Below are positions 8,175-16,277 of a stretch of DNA of 64,000 nucleotides, piece by piece. The stretch's first letter is position 1. Each line of letters opens with the position of its first letter. Under the pieces are notes generated by a model that was not told the DNA's origin, did no database searches, and saw nothing but the letters and a program-made list of their open reading frames with translations. A program made the translations under genes and the position numbers. This DNA is from Amycolatopsis sp. WQ 127309 (GTDB taxonomy: Bacteria > Actinomycetota > Actinomycetes > Mycobacteriales > Pseudonocardiaceae), in assembly GCF_023023025.1 (NCBI RefSeq), contig NZ_CP095481.1, forward strand, positions 7,825,001 through 7,889,000, read 5' to 3'.

Positions 8175-8919
8175 TTCACGGCCTCCGTCTGCCGGGCACG
8201 CATGCGGTTCCGCAGGCGGGAGAGCACGGCGTAGTAGTGGGTGGGGGTGACGCGGGTGAGCGCGTCGAACAGGTGGGCGTCGGGCCCGACCAGGATACGG
8301 GCCTTCCCGCGGTCGACGCCCGTGTGGATGATCTCCGCGGCCCGTTCGGGCGACGTCATCGTCATCGCCTCGAACTGCGCGGCCATCTCGTCCTTGGTGC
8401 GGCCGCGACCTTCGGGGTCGCGCCGCACCCGGGCGTTGCGCGCGATGTTCGTGGTGATCCCGCCCGGGTGCACGGTGATCGCGCGGACGCCGGTGCCGCG
8501 CAGCTCGTGGCGCAGCGACTCGGTGAAGCCGCGGACGGCGAACTTCGCCGCGCAGTAGGCGCTCTGGTGCGGCATCCCGGCCAGGCCGAACACGCTGGAG
8601 GTGTTCACCACGGCACCCGAACCCTCGACGTCACCGCGACGCCGGCGTTGGTGAACACGGCGGCCAGCGGCGCCGGGAGCCACTCGCGCACCTCAGCGGC
8701 GAAGCGGAGCTGGCCGGCGGCGTCGCGGACGTCGAGGACCCGGGTGAGCACCGGTCCGCGCAGGCCGGCCGCGGTCGCCTTGAGCCCGGCTTCGTCGACG
8801 TCGGCGAGGGCGACGGGGGAGCCGAGCCGGGACAGCCGCGTCGCGAGCGCCCGGCCGATGCCGGACGCCGCGCCGGTGATGACCACCGGGCGGCCGGTGA
8901 GGCTAGGTGGTCGGGACAT
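8171..8919 (-). pseudogene. Short-chain dehydrogenase/reductase, broken by an internal deletion and frameshift
   Basis: The first part (from ATG 8919) has the NAD(P)-binding motif ITGAASGIGRAL and reaches FTNAGVAVTS, then runs into a stop at 8605. The second part, in the next frame, resumes at EGSGAVVNTSSVFGLAG and contains the catalytic Ser and YCAAK, ending at 8171. In intact SDRs roughly 40-45 residues (the helix with the conserved Asn) lie between NAG and the Ser strand; here they are missing and the frame changes within bases about 8615-8635. The remaining coding looks undecayed, so the lesion is recent or a sequencing/assembly error. It lies between the hydrolase (17-base overlap) and the monooxygenase (ATGA). 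Confidence 0.8.
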
Positions 8920-9793
8920 CGCTGCTCCTCGCGTGGCCGGTGATCAGGTCGAGCACGGCGGGCCACGCGCCTTCGGGCAGGTTGTGCCCCATGCCGCGGA
9001 CGGTTTCGAGGCGGGCCCCGGGGATCGCCCGCGCCGTGGCGGCGCCGCCGGTCGGGTGCACCATCCGGTCGCGGTCGCCGTGCACCACCAGCGTGGGCGC
9101 GGTGATCTTCTTCAGCCACGCCGTCCGGTTGCCGGACTTGAGGATCGCGCCGAGCTGACGGCCCACACCGCCCGCCGTCGGGTCGCGGTCCCAGCCCGCC
9201 CCGGCCGTTTCACGCACCCAGGCCTCGTCGAAGGGGAAGCCGTGCGAACTGATGTGCCGGAACATCTTCACGGCGCTTTCGACGGCCTCTTCGCGCGACT
9301 TCGGCGGCTTCGCGCCCATCAGCCGCAACGTCGAGAACGCCGGGCGGCCGATCAGCCGGGACCCGGTCGTCGACATGATCGACGTCAGGGTCCGGACCCG
9401 CGCCGGGTGCAGCGCCGCCACCGACTGGGAGATCATGCCGCCCATCGACACGCCCGCGAGGTGCACGCGGTCCAGGCCCAGCGCGTCGAGCAGGCCCACG
9501 GTGTCGGCGGCCATGTCCCTCAGGTCGTACTGCTCCGGCGGGAAGCGGCCGGCGAACATCGCGGGCAGCTTCGCCGGCCGGAACCGCGGGTGCGTCGAGC
9601 GGCCGGCGTCGCGGTTGTCGAAGCGGACGACCTGGAACCCGCGCCCGGCCAGCTCGGCGCAGAAGGCGTCCGGCCAGCTGTGCAGCTGCTGGCCCAGCCC
9701 GGCGACGAGCACCAGCGGCTCGGCACCGTCGTCCCCGATCCGTTGGTACGCCAGGGAAATCCCCCGGCCGGCGTCGGCGATCTGTTCGTTCAC
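8903..9793 (-). CDS. Alpha/beta-fold hydrolase
   Basis: A 296-residue serine hydrolase. The oxyanion-side phrase is LVLVAGLGQQLHSW, the nucleophile elbow is LAGVSMGGMISQSV, the acid lies in VVHGDRDRMV and the catalytic His in GMGHNLPEGAW, so the triad is complete. The start is GTG 9793, overlapping the P450 stop (GTGA); a longer in-frame form would run back through the P450 gene. In this operon it could hydrolyse the ester or lactone made by the monooxygenase, as proposed for similar BVMO-linked esterases. The substrate is unknown. Confidence 0.85.
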   Translation of the reverse strand: MNEQIADAGRGISLAYQRIGDDGAEPLVLVAGLGQQLHSWPDAFCAELAGRGFQVVRFDNRDAGRSTHPRFRPAKLPAMFAGRFPPEQYDLRDMAADTVGLLDALGLDRVHLAGVSMGGMISQSVAALHPARVRTLTSIMSTTGSRLIGRPAFSTLRLMGAKPPKSREEAVESAVKMFRHISSHGFPFDEAWVRETAGAGWDRDPTAGGVGRQLGAILKSGNRTAWLKKITAPTLVVHGDRDRMVHPTGGAATARAIPGARLETVRGMGHNLPEGAWPAVLDLITGHARSSDVPTT

Positions 9794-11100
9794 GCGATTC
9801 CTCCCCGGCGGCGCACGACCGCGCGCCCGCCCTTGGCCGGGGCGTAGGCGACGCCCCGGGAGTGCCGGCGCTCGTCCGCCTCGGTGGTCGGCTCGAGCGT
9901 GAAGCCGCGCAGCAGGGTGCGCAGGACGACGGTCATCTCCATCGTCGCGAACGCGGCGCCGAGGCAGCGGCGGGTGCCGCCGCCGAACGGGATCCACTGG
10001 TAGAGGTCCGGTCGTGCGCCGGCGAAGCGGTGCGGGTCGAACTTCGCGGCGTGCGGGAAGAGCGTGTCGTCGTCGTGGATCAGGGCGATGCTGACGAGCA
10101 CCACGTACCCCTTCGGCAGCGTCCACTTGCCGAGCCGGAAGCCGTCCTGCTTGACCTGCCGGGCGGTGAGGTCGATGACCGGGCGGGTGCGCTGGACTTC
10201 GAGGATCGTCGCGTCGAGGAGCTTGCTGTCGGTCGCTTCGGCGAGTTCCCGCAGCACGCCGGGGTGCCGCCGGAGGCGTTCGACCGCCCAGGCCAGCGTG
10301 GTCGCGGTGGTCTCGTGCCCGGCGGTGAGCAGGGTCAGCAGCTGGTCGGCGATCTCTTCGCGGCTCAGCTCGGCGCCATCGTCGTAGCGGCTCTGCAGCA
10401 TCAGGGCGAGAACGTCGTCACGCTCGTCGAGACGCTCGTCGGCGCGGGCCTTGGCGATCAGCCGGTCGACGATCGCGTCGTAGTCGCGGCGCAGCCGTTC
10501 GAAGCGGCGCCACGGGTTCAGGCGGCCCTTCTTGGAGATCGGCAGCACGGCCAGCCGGGAACCGAGGGTCACGAACGGCGGGAGCAGCGCGCGCAGCTCG
10601 GCGAACTCGGCGCCTTCCGCGCCGAACACCGCGCGCAGGATGGCGTTGAGGGTGATCCGCATCATCGACGGCAGCGTCGCGAACGCGGGGCCCTCCGGCC
10701 AGCTCGCCAGCTCCCGGACGGTCTCCTCCTCGACGATCTTCTCGTACGCGGCGAGCCGGCGGCCGTGGAACGGCGGCACCAGGAGCTTGCGCTGCCGGCG
10801 GTGTTCCTCGCCCGAGAGGGCGAACAGCGACCGCGGACCGAGCACGCGCCCGAGGTTGACCTCCTGGTTGTCGACCAGGTCTGCCCCGGACATGAACAGC
10901 TGCTTGATCTCGGCCGCGCCGCTGATCACGACGGCGTGGCCGAAGATCGGCACGTTCACCGTGAAGGCGTCCCCGTACTTCTCCCGCAGCCGGCGCATGC
11001 CGCGCAGCGGGCTGGTCAGCGCGTAGGCGCCCTGGACGGCGCGGGGCGCGGCCGGCCCCGGCGGCAGCGTCACGGGCCCTGGGCGTGTCACGGTCGTCAT
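9790..11100 (-). CDS. Cytochrome P450
   Basis: A 436-residue soluble P450. The I-helix oxygen-activation motif is LTAGHETTATTLAW (about residue 258), the K-helix ExxR is EVQR (about 298) and the haem-binding loop is FGGGTRRCLGAAFA with the Cys ligand at about residue 378. The start is ATG 11100 (MTTVTRPG), six bases after GGGGAG; the upstream ATG at 11106 would place this sequence directly against the start codon. It is the first gene of the operon leading to the monooxygenase and faces a TetR gene across palindromic repeats. No ferredoxin or reductase gene is nearby. Confidence 0.92.
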   Translation of the reverse strand: MTTVTRPGPVTLPPGPAAPRAVQGAYALTSPLRGMRRLREKYGDAFTVNVPIFGHAVVISGAAEIKQLFMSGADLVDNQEVNLGRVLGPRSLFALSGEEHRRQRKLLVPPFHGRRLAAYEKIVEEETVRELASWPEGPAFATLPSMMRITLNAILRAVFGAEGAEFAELRALLPPFVTLGSRLAVLPISKKGRLNPWRRFERLRRDYDAIVDRLIAKARADERLDERDDVLALMLQSRYDDGAELSREEIADQLLTLLTAGHETTATTLAWAVERLRRHPGVLRELAEATDSKLLDATILEVQRTRPVIDLTARQVKQDGFRLGKWTLPKGYVVLVSIALIHDDDTLFPHAAKFDPHRFAGARPDLYQWIPFGGGTRRCLGAAFATMEMTVVLRTLLRGFTLEPTTEADERRHSRGVAYAPAKGGRAVVRRRGGIA

Positions 11101-11119
11101 CGACATCTCCCCGCTCGGT

Positions 11120-11144
11120 GGTACGCGAACGTACCGTCGGTACG
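11120..11144. promoter_or_regulatory. Tandem operator for the P450/TetR divergent promoter
   Basis: Three alternating half-sites: GGTACG (11120-11125), CGTACC (11130-11135), GGTACG (11139-11144), forming two overlapping dyads with 4- and 3-base spacers. Further GTAC words (GTACGCC, GGGTACC) continue to 11159. This lies in the 99-base gap between the P450 start and the TetR start, fitting autorepression plus operon repression by TetR. Confidence 0.65.
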
Positions 11145-11199
11145 GTACGCCGGGGTACCATCCGGTTTCAAGGGGCTCCGGCCGCGGAAGGGGTATAGC

Positions 11200-11787
11200 G
11201 TGACGACGGTGACCACGGTCGAGACCCACCGGTTCCGGCAGCGGCTGCTCGACGGCCTGGCCGCCTCGATCACCGAGGACGGCTTCCGCGACACGACGGT
11301 CGCCGGCATCGTCCGCCGGGCCCGGACCTCGCGCCGCACGTTCTACGAACACTTCTCCAGCAAGGAAGCGTGTTTCGTCGCGCTGCTGGCCGAAGCGAAC
11401 CGCCAGATGATCCGGCAGATCACCGAAGCCGTCGACCCGCGCGCGCCGTGGGCCGACCAGGTGCGCCAGGCGATCGAGGCGTGGATCGCCGCCGCGGAGT
11501 CGCAGCCGGAGATCACCCTGAGCTGGATCCGCGACGTCCCCGCGCTCGGCGCCTCGACCCGCGAGCTGCAGCGCGAGGCGATGGAGGGCTTCATCGCGAT
11601 GACGCTGCGGCTGACCGGCACGGCCGAGATGCGGGCGGCGGGGATCCGGCCGCTGTCCCGGCAGCTGGCGATCATGCTGCTGGGCGGGTTGCGCGAGCTG
11701 ATCGCGACGACCGTCGAGGACGGCGGCCGGGCCGGCGACGTCAAAGAGGTCGCGGTCCGCGCGTCCATCGCCCTGCTGGGGCCGTGA
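11200..11787 (+). CDS. TetR-family regulator of the P450 operon
   Basis: A 195-residue repressor beginning at GTG 11200. The helix-turn-helix is TVAGIVRRARTSRRTFYEHF (about residues 33-52). It is divergent from the P450-hydrolase-SDR-monooxygenase operon and separated from it by the GGTACG/CGTACC repeat cluster, so it almost certainly controls that operon and itself. Its last 47 bases overlap the convergent amidohydrolase gene. Confidence 0.9.
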   Translation: MTTVTTVETHRFRQRLLDGLAASITEDGFRDTTVAGIVRRARTSRRTFYEHFSSKEACFVALLAEANRQMIRQITEAVDPRAPWADQVRQAIEAWIAAAESQPEITLSWIRDVPALGASTRELQREAMEGFIAMTLRLTGTAEMRAAGIRPLSRQLAIMLLGGLRELIATTVEDGGRAGDVKEVAVRASIALLGP

Positions 11788-12829
11788 CGGCGGTACCGGC
11801 GCACCAGACCCGGGTGATCGCGCGAGTGGCCCGGATGTCCGCGATCGGGTCGCCGTCGACCAGGACCAGGTCGGCCCGCAGGCCGGGGCGGACGGCGCCG
11901 CGGTCGTCGAGGCCGAAGTGCTTGGCGGGCAACGCTGTCGCCGCGCGGAGAGCGTCCACAGTGGACAGGCCGGCGTCGACGAGCAGCTCGAGCTCGTCGT
12001 GCAGGCTCACGCCGTGCTCGACGGTGGCCGGCACACCGGGCTCGGTGTTGGCGTCCGTCCCGGCGAGGATGGGCACGCCCGCGCGGTACAACGCAGTCAC
12101 CGAGGCCTTCGCGCCTTCGTAGAGCTGCGGCTGCCCGACCGTCGCGGACACGCCCTTCATCATGGTCAGCGTCGGCGCGACGATCCGGGCGCGAGCGACG
12201 TCGTCCGCCGTGATCGGGGCGCCCAGCGGTGCGTGCGTGAGGATGTCGACGCCGGCGTCGAGGCCCATCGTGTACGCCCCGGCGGAAGTGGCGTGCGCGA
12301 CGACCAGCAGCCCGGCTTCGTGCGCGGCGTCGGTGAGCGCGCGGGCGGCGGGCAGCTCCGGGCCGCCGCCACCGGGCGCCTCCAGGACGATCTTCAGGTA
12401 GTCGGACCCCGCCGCGACCCGGGCGGCGACGAAGTCCTTCGCCTGCCCGGGATCGGTGATGACGGCTTCGGCGGGCATGCCGGGGATCCGGGCGTGCATC
12501 CCGCCCGGCCCGATCGCCGGGATCCCGGCGCTGCGGATGTCGGTCAGGCCCGGCCGGTCGCGCAGTGACGCGAGCAGTTCGGTCGAGAAGGTGGCCATGT
12601 CGAGGGCCGTCGTGACGCCGTGGTGCGCCAGCTGGTCGAGGTTCTCGGGGCCGTGCAGGTGGATATGGGTGTCGATGAGCCCGGGCAGCAGGACGCCGCC
12701 ACCGCCGTCGATCTCCTGGGCGCCGGCCGCGTCGGTGCCGATCGTGCCGCCGTCGATCACGACGGTGCGCGGCTCGGTGAGCCCGGCGCCGTCGAAGACC
12801 CGGACGTTCGTGACGGCGGTCCTGCTCAT
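11741..12829 (-). CDS. Metal-dependent amidohydrolase (imidazolonepropionase-like)
   Basis: A 362-residue TIM-barrel hydrolase. The metal HxH pair is in LIDTHIHLHGP, the bridging Lys in YLKIVLE, further ligands in VVAHATS and ILTHAPLG, and the catalytic Asp in LAGTDANTEPG, so the site is complete. The closing ADLVLVDGDP is typical of the superfamily. It hydrolyses an unknown amide or cyclic substrate; there is no signal peptide. It is divergent from a TetR gene that probably controls it through the dyad at 12848-12861. Confidence 0.85.
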   Translation of the reverse strand: MSRTAVTNVRVFDGAGLTEPRTVVIDGGTIGTDAAGAQEIDGGGGVLLPGLIDTHIHLHGPENLDQLAHHGVTTALDMATFSTELLASLRDRPGLTDIRSAGIPAIGPGGMHARIPGMPAEAVITDPGQAKDFVAARVAAGSDYLKIVLEAPGGGGPELPAARALTDAAHEAGLLVVAHATSAGAYTMGLDAGVDILTHAPLGAPITADDVARARIVAPTLTMMKGVSATVGQPQLYEGAKASVTALYRAGVPILAGTDANTEPGVPATVEHGVSLHDELELLVDAGLSTVDALRAATALPAKHFGLDDRGAVRPGLRADLVLVDGDPIADIRATRAITRVWCAGTAVTAPAGRWTRGPRPL

Positions 12830-12847
12830 GTGACACTCCCCGATAAG

Positions 12848-12861
12848 GAACGGTACTGTTC
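12848..12861. promoter_or_regulatory. Candidate TetR operator, amidohydrolase/TetR gap
   Basis: GAACGGTACTGTTC, a 14-base dyad with one mismatched pair, in the 62-base gap between the two divergent starts. A second ACGGTAC word follows within 20 bases. Confidence 0.5.
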
Positions 12862-12891
12862 ACTAAGCACGGTACACGGGAAGGGCGGGCG

Positions 12892-13434
12892 ATGCCGGAC
12901 ACGCGGCGACGGGGCGACGACCTGGTGCGGGCGATCTGCGCGTCGACGCTGGCCGAGCTGGCGGAGGCCGGCTTCGGGGAGCTGAGCTTCGAGAAGATCG
13001 CCCTTCGCGCCCACACCGGCAAGGCGGCGCTCTACCGGCGCTGGTCGACGCCCGCGGAGCTGGTGCTGGCCGCCCTTTCCGACCCGGTCGCCGGCTTCGG
13101 CGAGACCCCACCGCCCGGCACCGGCGATCTGCGTACGGACCTGCTGGCGCTCCTCGGCGGTTTCGCCCGGGTCCTCGACGAGCCGCACGGACGGGCGCTG
13201 GTCCAGCTGATCACGCAGCGCCGTCGGCACCCGGAGCTGTTCGAGCGGGTCCGCGACCTCGTGTTCCGGCCGCGGCAGGAGCTGATCCTGGAGCTGCTGG
13301 GGGAGACCGGCACCCCGCGGCTCGCCGCCGTCGGGCCGCGGCTGGTCCTGGTCGCGCACATCGAGTCCGGGCCGGTCTCCGAGGCCGAGGTCGCCGCGAT
13401 CGTCGACGAGGTGCTCCTGCCGCTGGTCGGCTAG
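12892..13434 (+). CDS. TetR-family transcriptional regulator
   Basis: A 180-residue protein with the helix-turn-helix SFEKIALRAHTGKAALYRRW (about residues 31-50) and the C-terminal domain type seen in regulators with TetR_C_16-like folds (FARVLDEPHGRALVQLI). It is divergent from the amidohydrolase and followed after 11 bases by a cupin gene, which may be co-transcribed. Ligand unknown. Confidence 0.88.
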   Translation: MPDTRRRGDDLVRAICASTLAELAEAGFGELSFEKIALRAHTGKAALYRRWSTPAELVLAALSDPVAGFGETPPPGTGDLRTDLLALLGGFARVLDEPHGRALVQLITQRRRHPELFERVRDLVFRPRQELILELLGETGTPRLAAVGPRLVLVAHIESGPVSEAEVAAIVDEVLLPLVG

Positions 13435-13445
13435 GTTCGAGGGTC

Positions 13446-13865
13446 ATGGAGAGCGACAACACCCAGAGCGTGTTCGACGTCCTCGCGGAAGCCGCGGCGC
13501 TGCCCGGGACCGCCGAAACCATGCTGGTGGACAAGTACTTCGTCGACAAGGCTTCGGCCAGCGCGCGGATCTTCCGGATCTACCGCGAAGTCCCGCTGCA
13601 CTACCACGACGACTGCGACGAGCACCTCTACCTGCTCAGCGGCGGCGGCACGTTCCACCTGGACGGCGAGGAGTTCGAGGCGAGGCCGGGCATGTTCCTG
13701 GCCTTCGAGCGGCGCAAGGTCCACGGCTTCCCGAGCATCACCGCGGAACCGTTGGTGGTCCTGGCGATCGACGTCCCCCGCCGTCGCCCGGACGACATCG
13801 TGTTCGTCGACCCGGCCGCGGGTGACGCGAAGAGCTTCATGGCCCGCAACGCCGAGGGCGACTGA
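13446..13865 (+). CDS. Small cupin-domain protein
   Basis: A 139-residue single cupin. The metal-binding first motif is HYHDDCDEHLYLLSGGGTFH (two His, Glu, His pattern) and the second motif is PGMFLAFERRKVHGFP with the fourth His. All ligands are present, so it probably binds a divalent metal. Cupins of this size act as isomerases, dioxygenases or sensors and the substrate cannot be read from sequence. It follows the TetR gene closely and may share its transcript. Confidence 0.78.
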   Translation: MESDNTQSVFDVLAEAAALPGTAETMLVDKYFVDKASASARIFRIYREVPLHYHDDCDEHLYLLSGGGTFHLDGEEFEARPGMFLAFERRKVHGFPSITAEPLVVLAIDVPRRRPDDIVFVDPAAGDAKSFMARNAEGD

Positions 13866-13971
13866 CCTGAGCCACTGTCTCTAATTGCGACAGCCGGGTG
13901 GCCGCGACCGTCCTAGGTTCGGTGGGCGGCCGTGCCCGGACGCGGGTGCCGGGCGGTCGCCGGAGGCGACG

Positions 13972-15015
13972 ATGAAGGCGCTGGTCTACCACGGTCCGGG
14001 CGCGAAGGCCTGGGAAGACGTCCCGGACGCCGCCGTCCAGGAGCCCACGGACGTGGTCGTGCGCGTCGACACGACCACGATCTGCGGCACCGACCTGCAC
14101 ATCCTGCAGGGCGACGTCGCCGCGGTGACCGACGGCCGGATCCTCGGCCACGAAGCGGTCGGCACGGTGACGGCGGTCGGCGACGCGGTCCGGGCGTTCA
14201 AGACCGGTGACCGGGTGCTCGTCCCGGCGATCACCCAGTGCGGCCGCTGCGAGTACTGCGGGCGCGGGATGCCGTCGCACTGCCAGACCGTGGGCGGGAT
14301 CGGCTGGATCTTCGGCCACCTCATCGACGGCACCCAGGCCGAGCTGGTGCGCGTCCCGTTCGCGGACACGTCGTTGTACGCGGTCCCGGACGACGTCACG
14401 AACGAGCAGGCGATCTTCCTGGCCGACTCGTTGCCGACGGGCTACGAGGTCGGCGTCCTGGCCGGCCGCGTCCGCCCGGGCGACACGGTGGCGGTGGTCG
14501 GCGCGGGCGCGGTCGGGCTGTCGGCGATCCTGACGACGGGCCTGTGGGGCGCGTCGAAGGTGATCGCGGTGGACTCCAACAAGTTCCGCCTCGAGAAGGC
14601 CCTGGACTTCGGCGCGACGGACGCGATCGAAGCCGGCCCCGACACGAAGGCCGACGTCCTGGCCATGACGGACGGCCTGGGCGTAGACGTCTCGATCGAG
14701 GCGGTCGGCTACCCCCAGACGTTGCAGACGGCGGCGTCCCTGGTCCGCCCGGGCGGCCGCATCGCGAACATCGGCGTCCACGGCGTCCCGGTGGAGCTGC
14801 CGATGCAGGAGATGTGGATCCAGAACGTCACGCTGACGATGGGCCTGGTGGACACGGTCTCGATCCCGACCCTGCTGAAGATGGTGTCGTCGGGCCGCAT
14901 CCCGGCGGAGAAGATGGGCACGCACACGTTCACCTTCGCCGAGATGGACGAGGCGTATGAAGTCTTCGCCAACGCGGCCGCCAACTCGGCGCTGAAGGTG
15001 GTCATCACCCCCTGA
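13972..15015 (+). CDS. Zinc-dependent alcohol dehydrogenase, secondary-alcohol type
   Basis: A 347-residue medium-chain dehydrogenase. The catalytic zinc ligands lie in TICGTDLH and GHEAVGTV; the four-Cys structural zinc site is CGRCEYCGRGMPSHC; the cofactor Rossmann motif is VAVVGAGAVGLSA followed by an acidic VDSN, favouring NAD(H). The start is ATG 13972 with GGAGG six bases upstream; the longer in-frame start at 13885 is rejected. Similarity is to isopropanol/butanol-dehydrogenase-like enzymes. It is convergent with the SEFIR gene; the two stops sit inside a possible hairpin. Confidence 0.9.
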   Translation: MKALVYHGPGAKAWEDVPDAAVQEPTDVVVRVDTTTICGTDLHILQGDVAAVTDGRILGHEAVGTVTAVGDAVRAFKTGDRVLVPAITQCGRCEYCGRGMPSHCQTVGGIGWIFGHLIDGTQAELVRVPFADTSLYAVPDDVTNEQAIFLADSLPTGYEVGVLAGRVRPGDTVAVVGAGAVGLSAILTTGLWGASKVIAVDSNKFRLEKALDFGATDAIEAGPDTKADVLAMTDGLGVDVSIEAVGYPQTLQTAASLVRPGGRIANIGVHGVPVELPMQEMWIQNVTLTMGLVDTVSIPTLLKMVSSGRIPAEKMGTHTFTFAEMDEAYEVFANAAANSALKVVITP

Positions 15016-15041
15016 CGCGCGGTGGGCGGCTCGGCGTCAGG
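15011..15041. terminator. Possible shared terminator between convergent genes
   Basis: Inverted repeat CCTGACGC / GCGTCAGG (8 bases, 15-base loop) spanning the stop codons of the alcohol dehydrogenase and the SEFIR gene. The symmetry partly reflects the two stop regions, so this is weak. Confidence 0.35.
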
Positions 15042-16014
15042 TCATCGTCGGGTCGCCCCAGGCCAGCTCCGCCGGCCGCCCCGCCCGGGGCCGCACCGAA
15101 ACGGCGGCACCGCCGAAGGGCGAGCCGCCCGCGCCGGGACGGGACATCTCCAGCCGCAGCCGGAGCGCCCCGGTGACGTCGAGGTCGATCGTGGCCGGCT
15201 TCCCGAGCGCCACCTGGTGGGTGGACTGCGGGGCGCCGTCGAGGAAGACCTGGAAGTGCCCGACCTGGAACGGGTCGGCGGCATCGTCGAGCACTCCGAC
15301 GACCGCGGTCAGCCGCTGGTAGTGGCCGCCGAGATCCATCTCGACGTACCCGTCCGACTCGGTCGGGCGCTTGGTGGGCCGCAGCACGATGCTGTTGTCG
15401 TAGCGGATCCCGTCGATCAGCGCACTGCCACGGCGGATTCCGTTGCTGGCCACGACCCATGGCAACTCGCTGGCCGAAACCTGTTTCACCGGCGCTTCGC
15501 CGTTTCCACGCCACTGCCCTCGCTGGGGAATCGGGTACTGACCCCGCCCGGTGATCGCCGCCAGGAGTTCGGTCACTCCGGCTTCCGTGAACTCCTCGAT
15601 CTCGTACCTCGTCGTCGAGTAGGCGTTCAGGAAGGTCGGGATCTCCTCGATCGAATGCCCCGGGAGCACGACGGGCAGGACCCGCCTGGTGCCGTCGCGA
15701 AGGTCCTTGGTCAGCTTGTCGCGGATGATCGCGGTTTCGAACTGGGCTCCGCGCCCCTCGTCCGGCGGCGCCAGCCCTTCGGCCCGGTCCTTGTAGAGGC
15801 GCGACGCCACGACCAGGATGAAGTCCGCGTCGCGCAGGTGCTCGGTCGCCCACAGGGACCAGTCCCGGCGTTCGTTGTCGTACCACCGGTCCAGCACGAC
15901 TTCGAGCCCGATCCGGCCGTGCAGGAACGTCGCGAACCGCCGGACCTGTTCTTTGTGCTCCGGGGTGTCGTGGGAGTAGCTGACGAACACCCGCGGCGCC
16001 TCGTCGTCGGGCAT
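15037..16014 (-). CDS. SEFIR-domain protein with C-terminal NPCBM-like domain
   Basis: A 325-residue predicted immune-type protein. Residues about 6-85 match a SEFIR (TIR-relative) domain: RVFVSYSHDTPEHKEQVRRF, LDRWYDNERRDW and ADFILVVASRLYKDRAEG. Residues about 190-310 resemble an NPCBM-type beta-sandwich: SALIDGIRYDNSIVL, YVEMDLGGHYQRLTAVVGV and FQVFLDGAPQSTHQVALG. SEFIR domains mediate protein-protein signalling or act as effectors; NPCBM folds usually bind glycans. The start is ATG 16014, preceded by AGAGGAG; the frame extends 16 codons upstream without support. It is divergent from the TIR-KGGVGR-HerA operon and probably part of the same system. Confidence 0.78.
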   Translation of the reverse strand: MPDDEAPRVFVSYSHDTPEHKEQVRRFATFLHGRIGLEVVLDRWYDNERRDWSLWATEHLRDADFILVVASRLYKDRAEGLAPPDEGRGAQFETAIIRDKLTKDLRDGTRRVLPVVLPGHSIEEIPTFLNAYSTTRYEIEEFTEAGVTELLAAITGRGQYPIPQRGQWRGNGEAPVKQVSASELPWVVASNGIRRGSALIDGIRYDNSIVLRPTKRPTESDGYVEMDLGGHYQRLTAVVGVLDDAADPFQVGHFQVFLDGAPQSTHQVALGKPATIDLDVTGALRLRLEMSRPGAGGSPFGGAAVSVRPRAGRPAELAWGDPTMT

Positions 16015-16085
16015 CGACACTCCTCTTGAAGGGCGGGTCGGTGATTCACCGAGCCGGACCATCGTCTTTCCGGAAACATTTATCG

Positions 16086-16200
16086 AGCGATCGGACTTGA
16101 TCGCTACGCAGTCATCTATCTATTTTCTGTGGATCTGTCAAGGTTTGATCGGTGACCTTCCGGTTTCGTGGCCAGTAAATGTCCAGAATCTGTCAGGTTT
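16086..16200. promoter_or_regulatory. Divergent control region of the SEFIR and TIR-HerA units
   Basis: This 260-base gap is visibly richer in A and T than its surroundings. It holds a perfect dyad AGCGATC-6-GATCGCT (16086-16105) and a near-exact direct repeat, ATCTGTCAAGGTTT (16133-16146) and ATCTGTCAGGTTT (16188-16200), spaced 55 bases. Clear -10/-35 boxes could not be assigned. Candidate binding sites for the system's own winged-helix protein or for an outside regulator. Confidence 0.5.
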
Positions 16201-16277
16201 CTCGTCTATCTCGGCGAGGTGTGTCGATCTAGGCTGTGATCCGCCTGGTGGGGAGCGGTGAAGGAGCGACGGCACGC

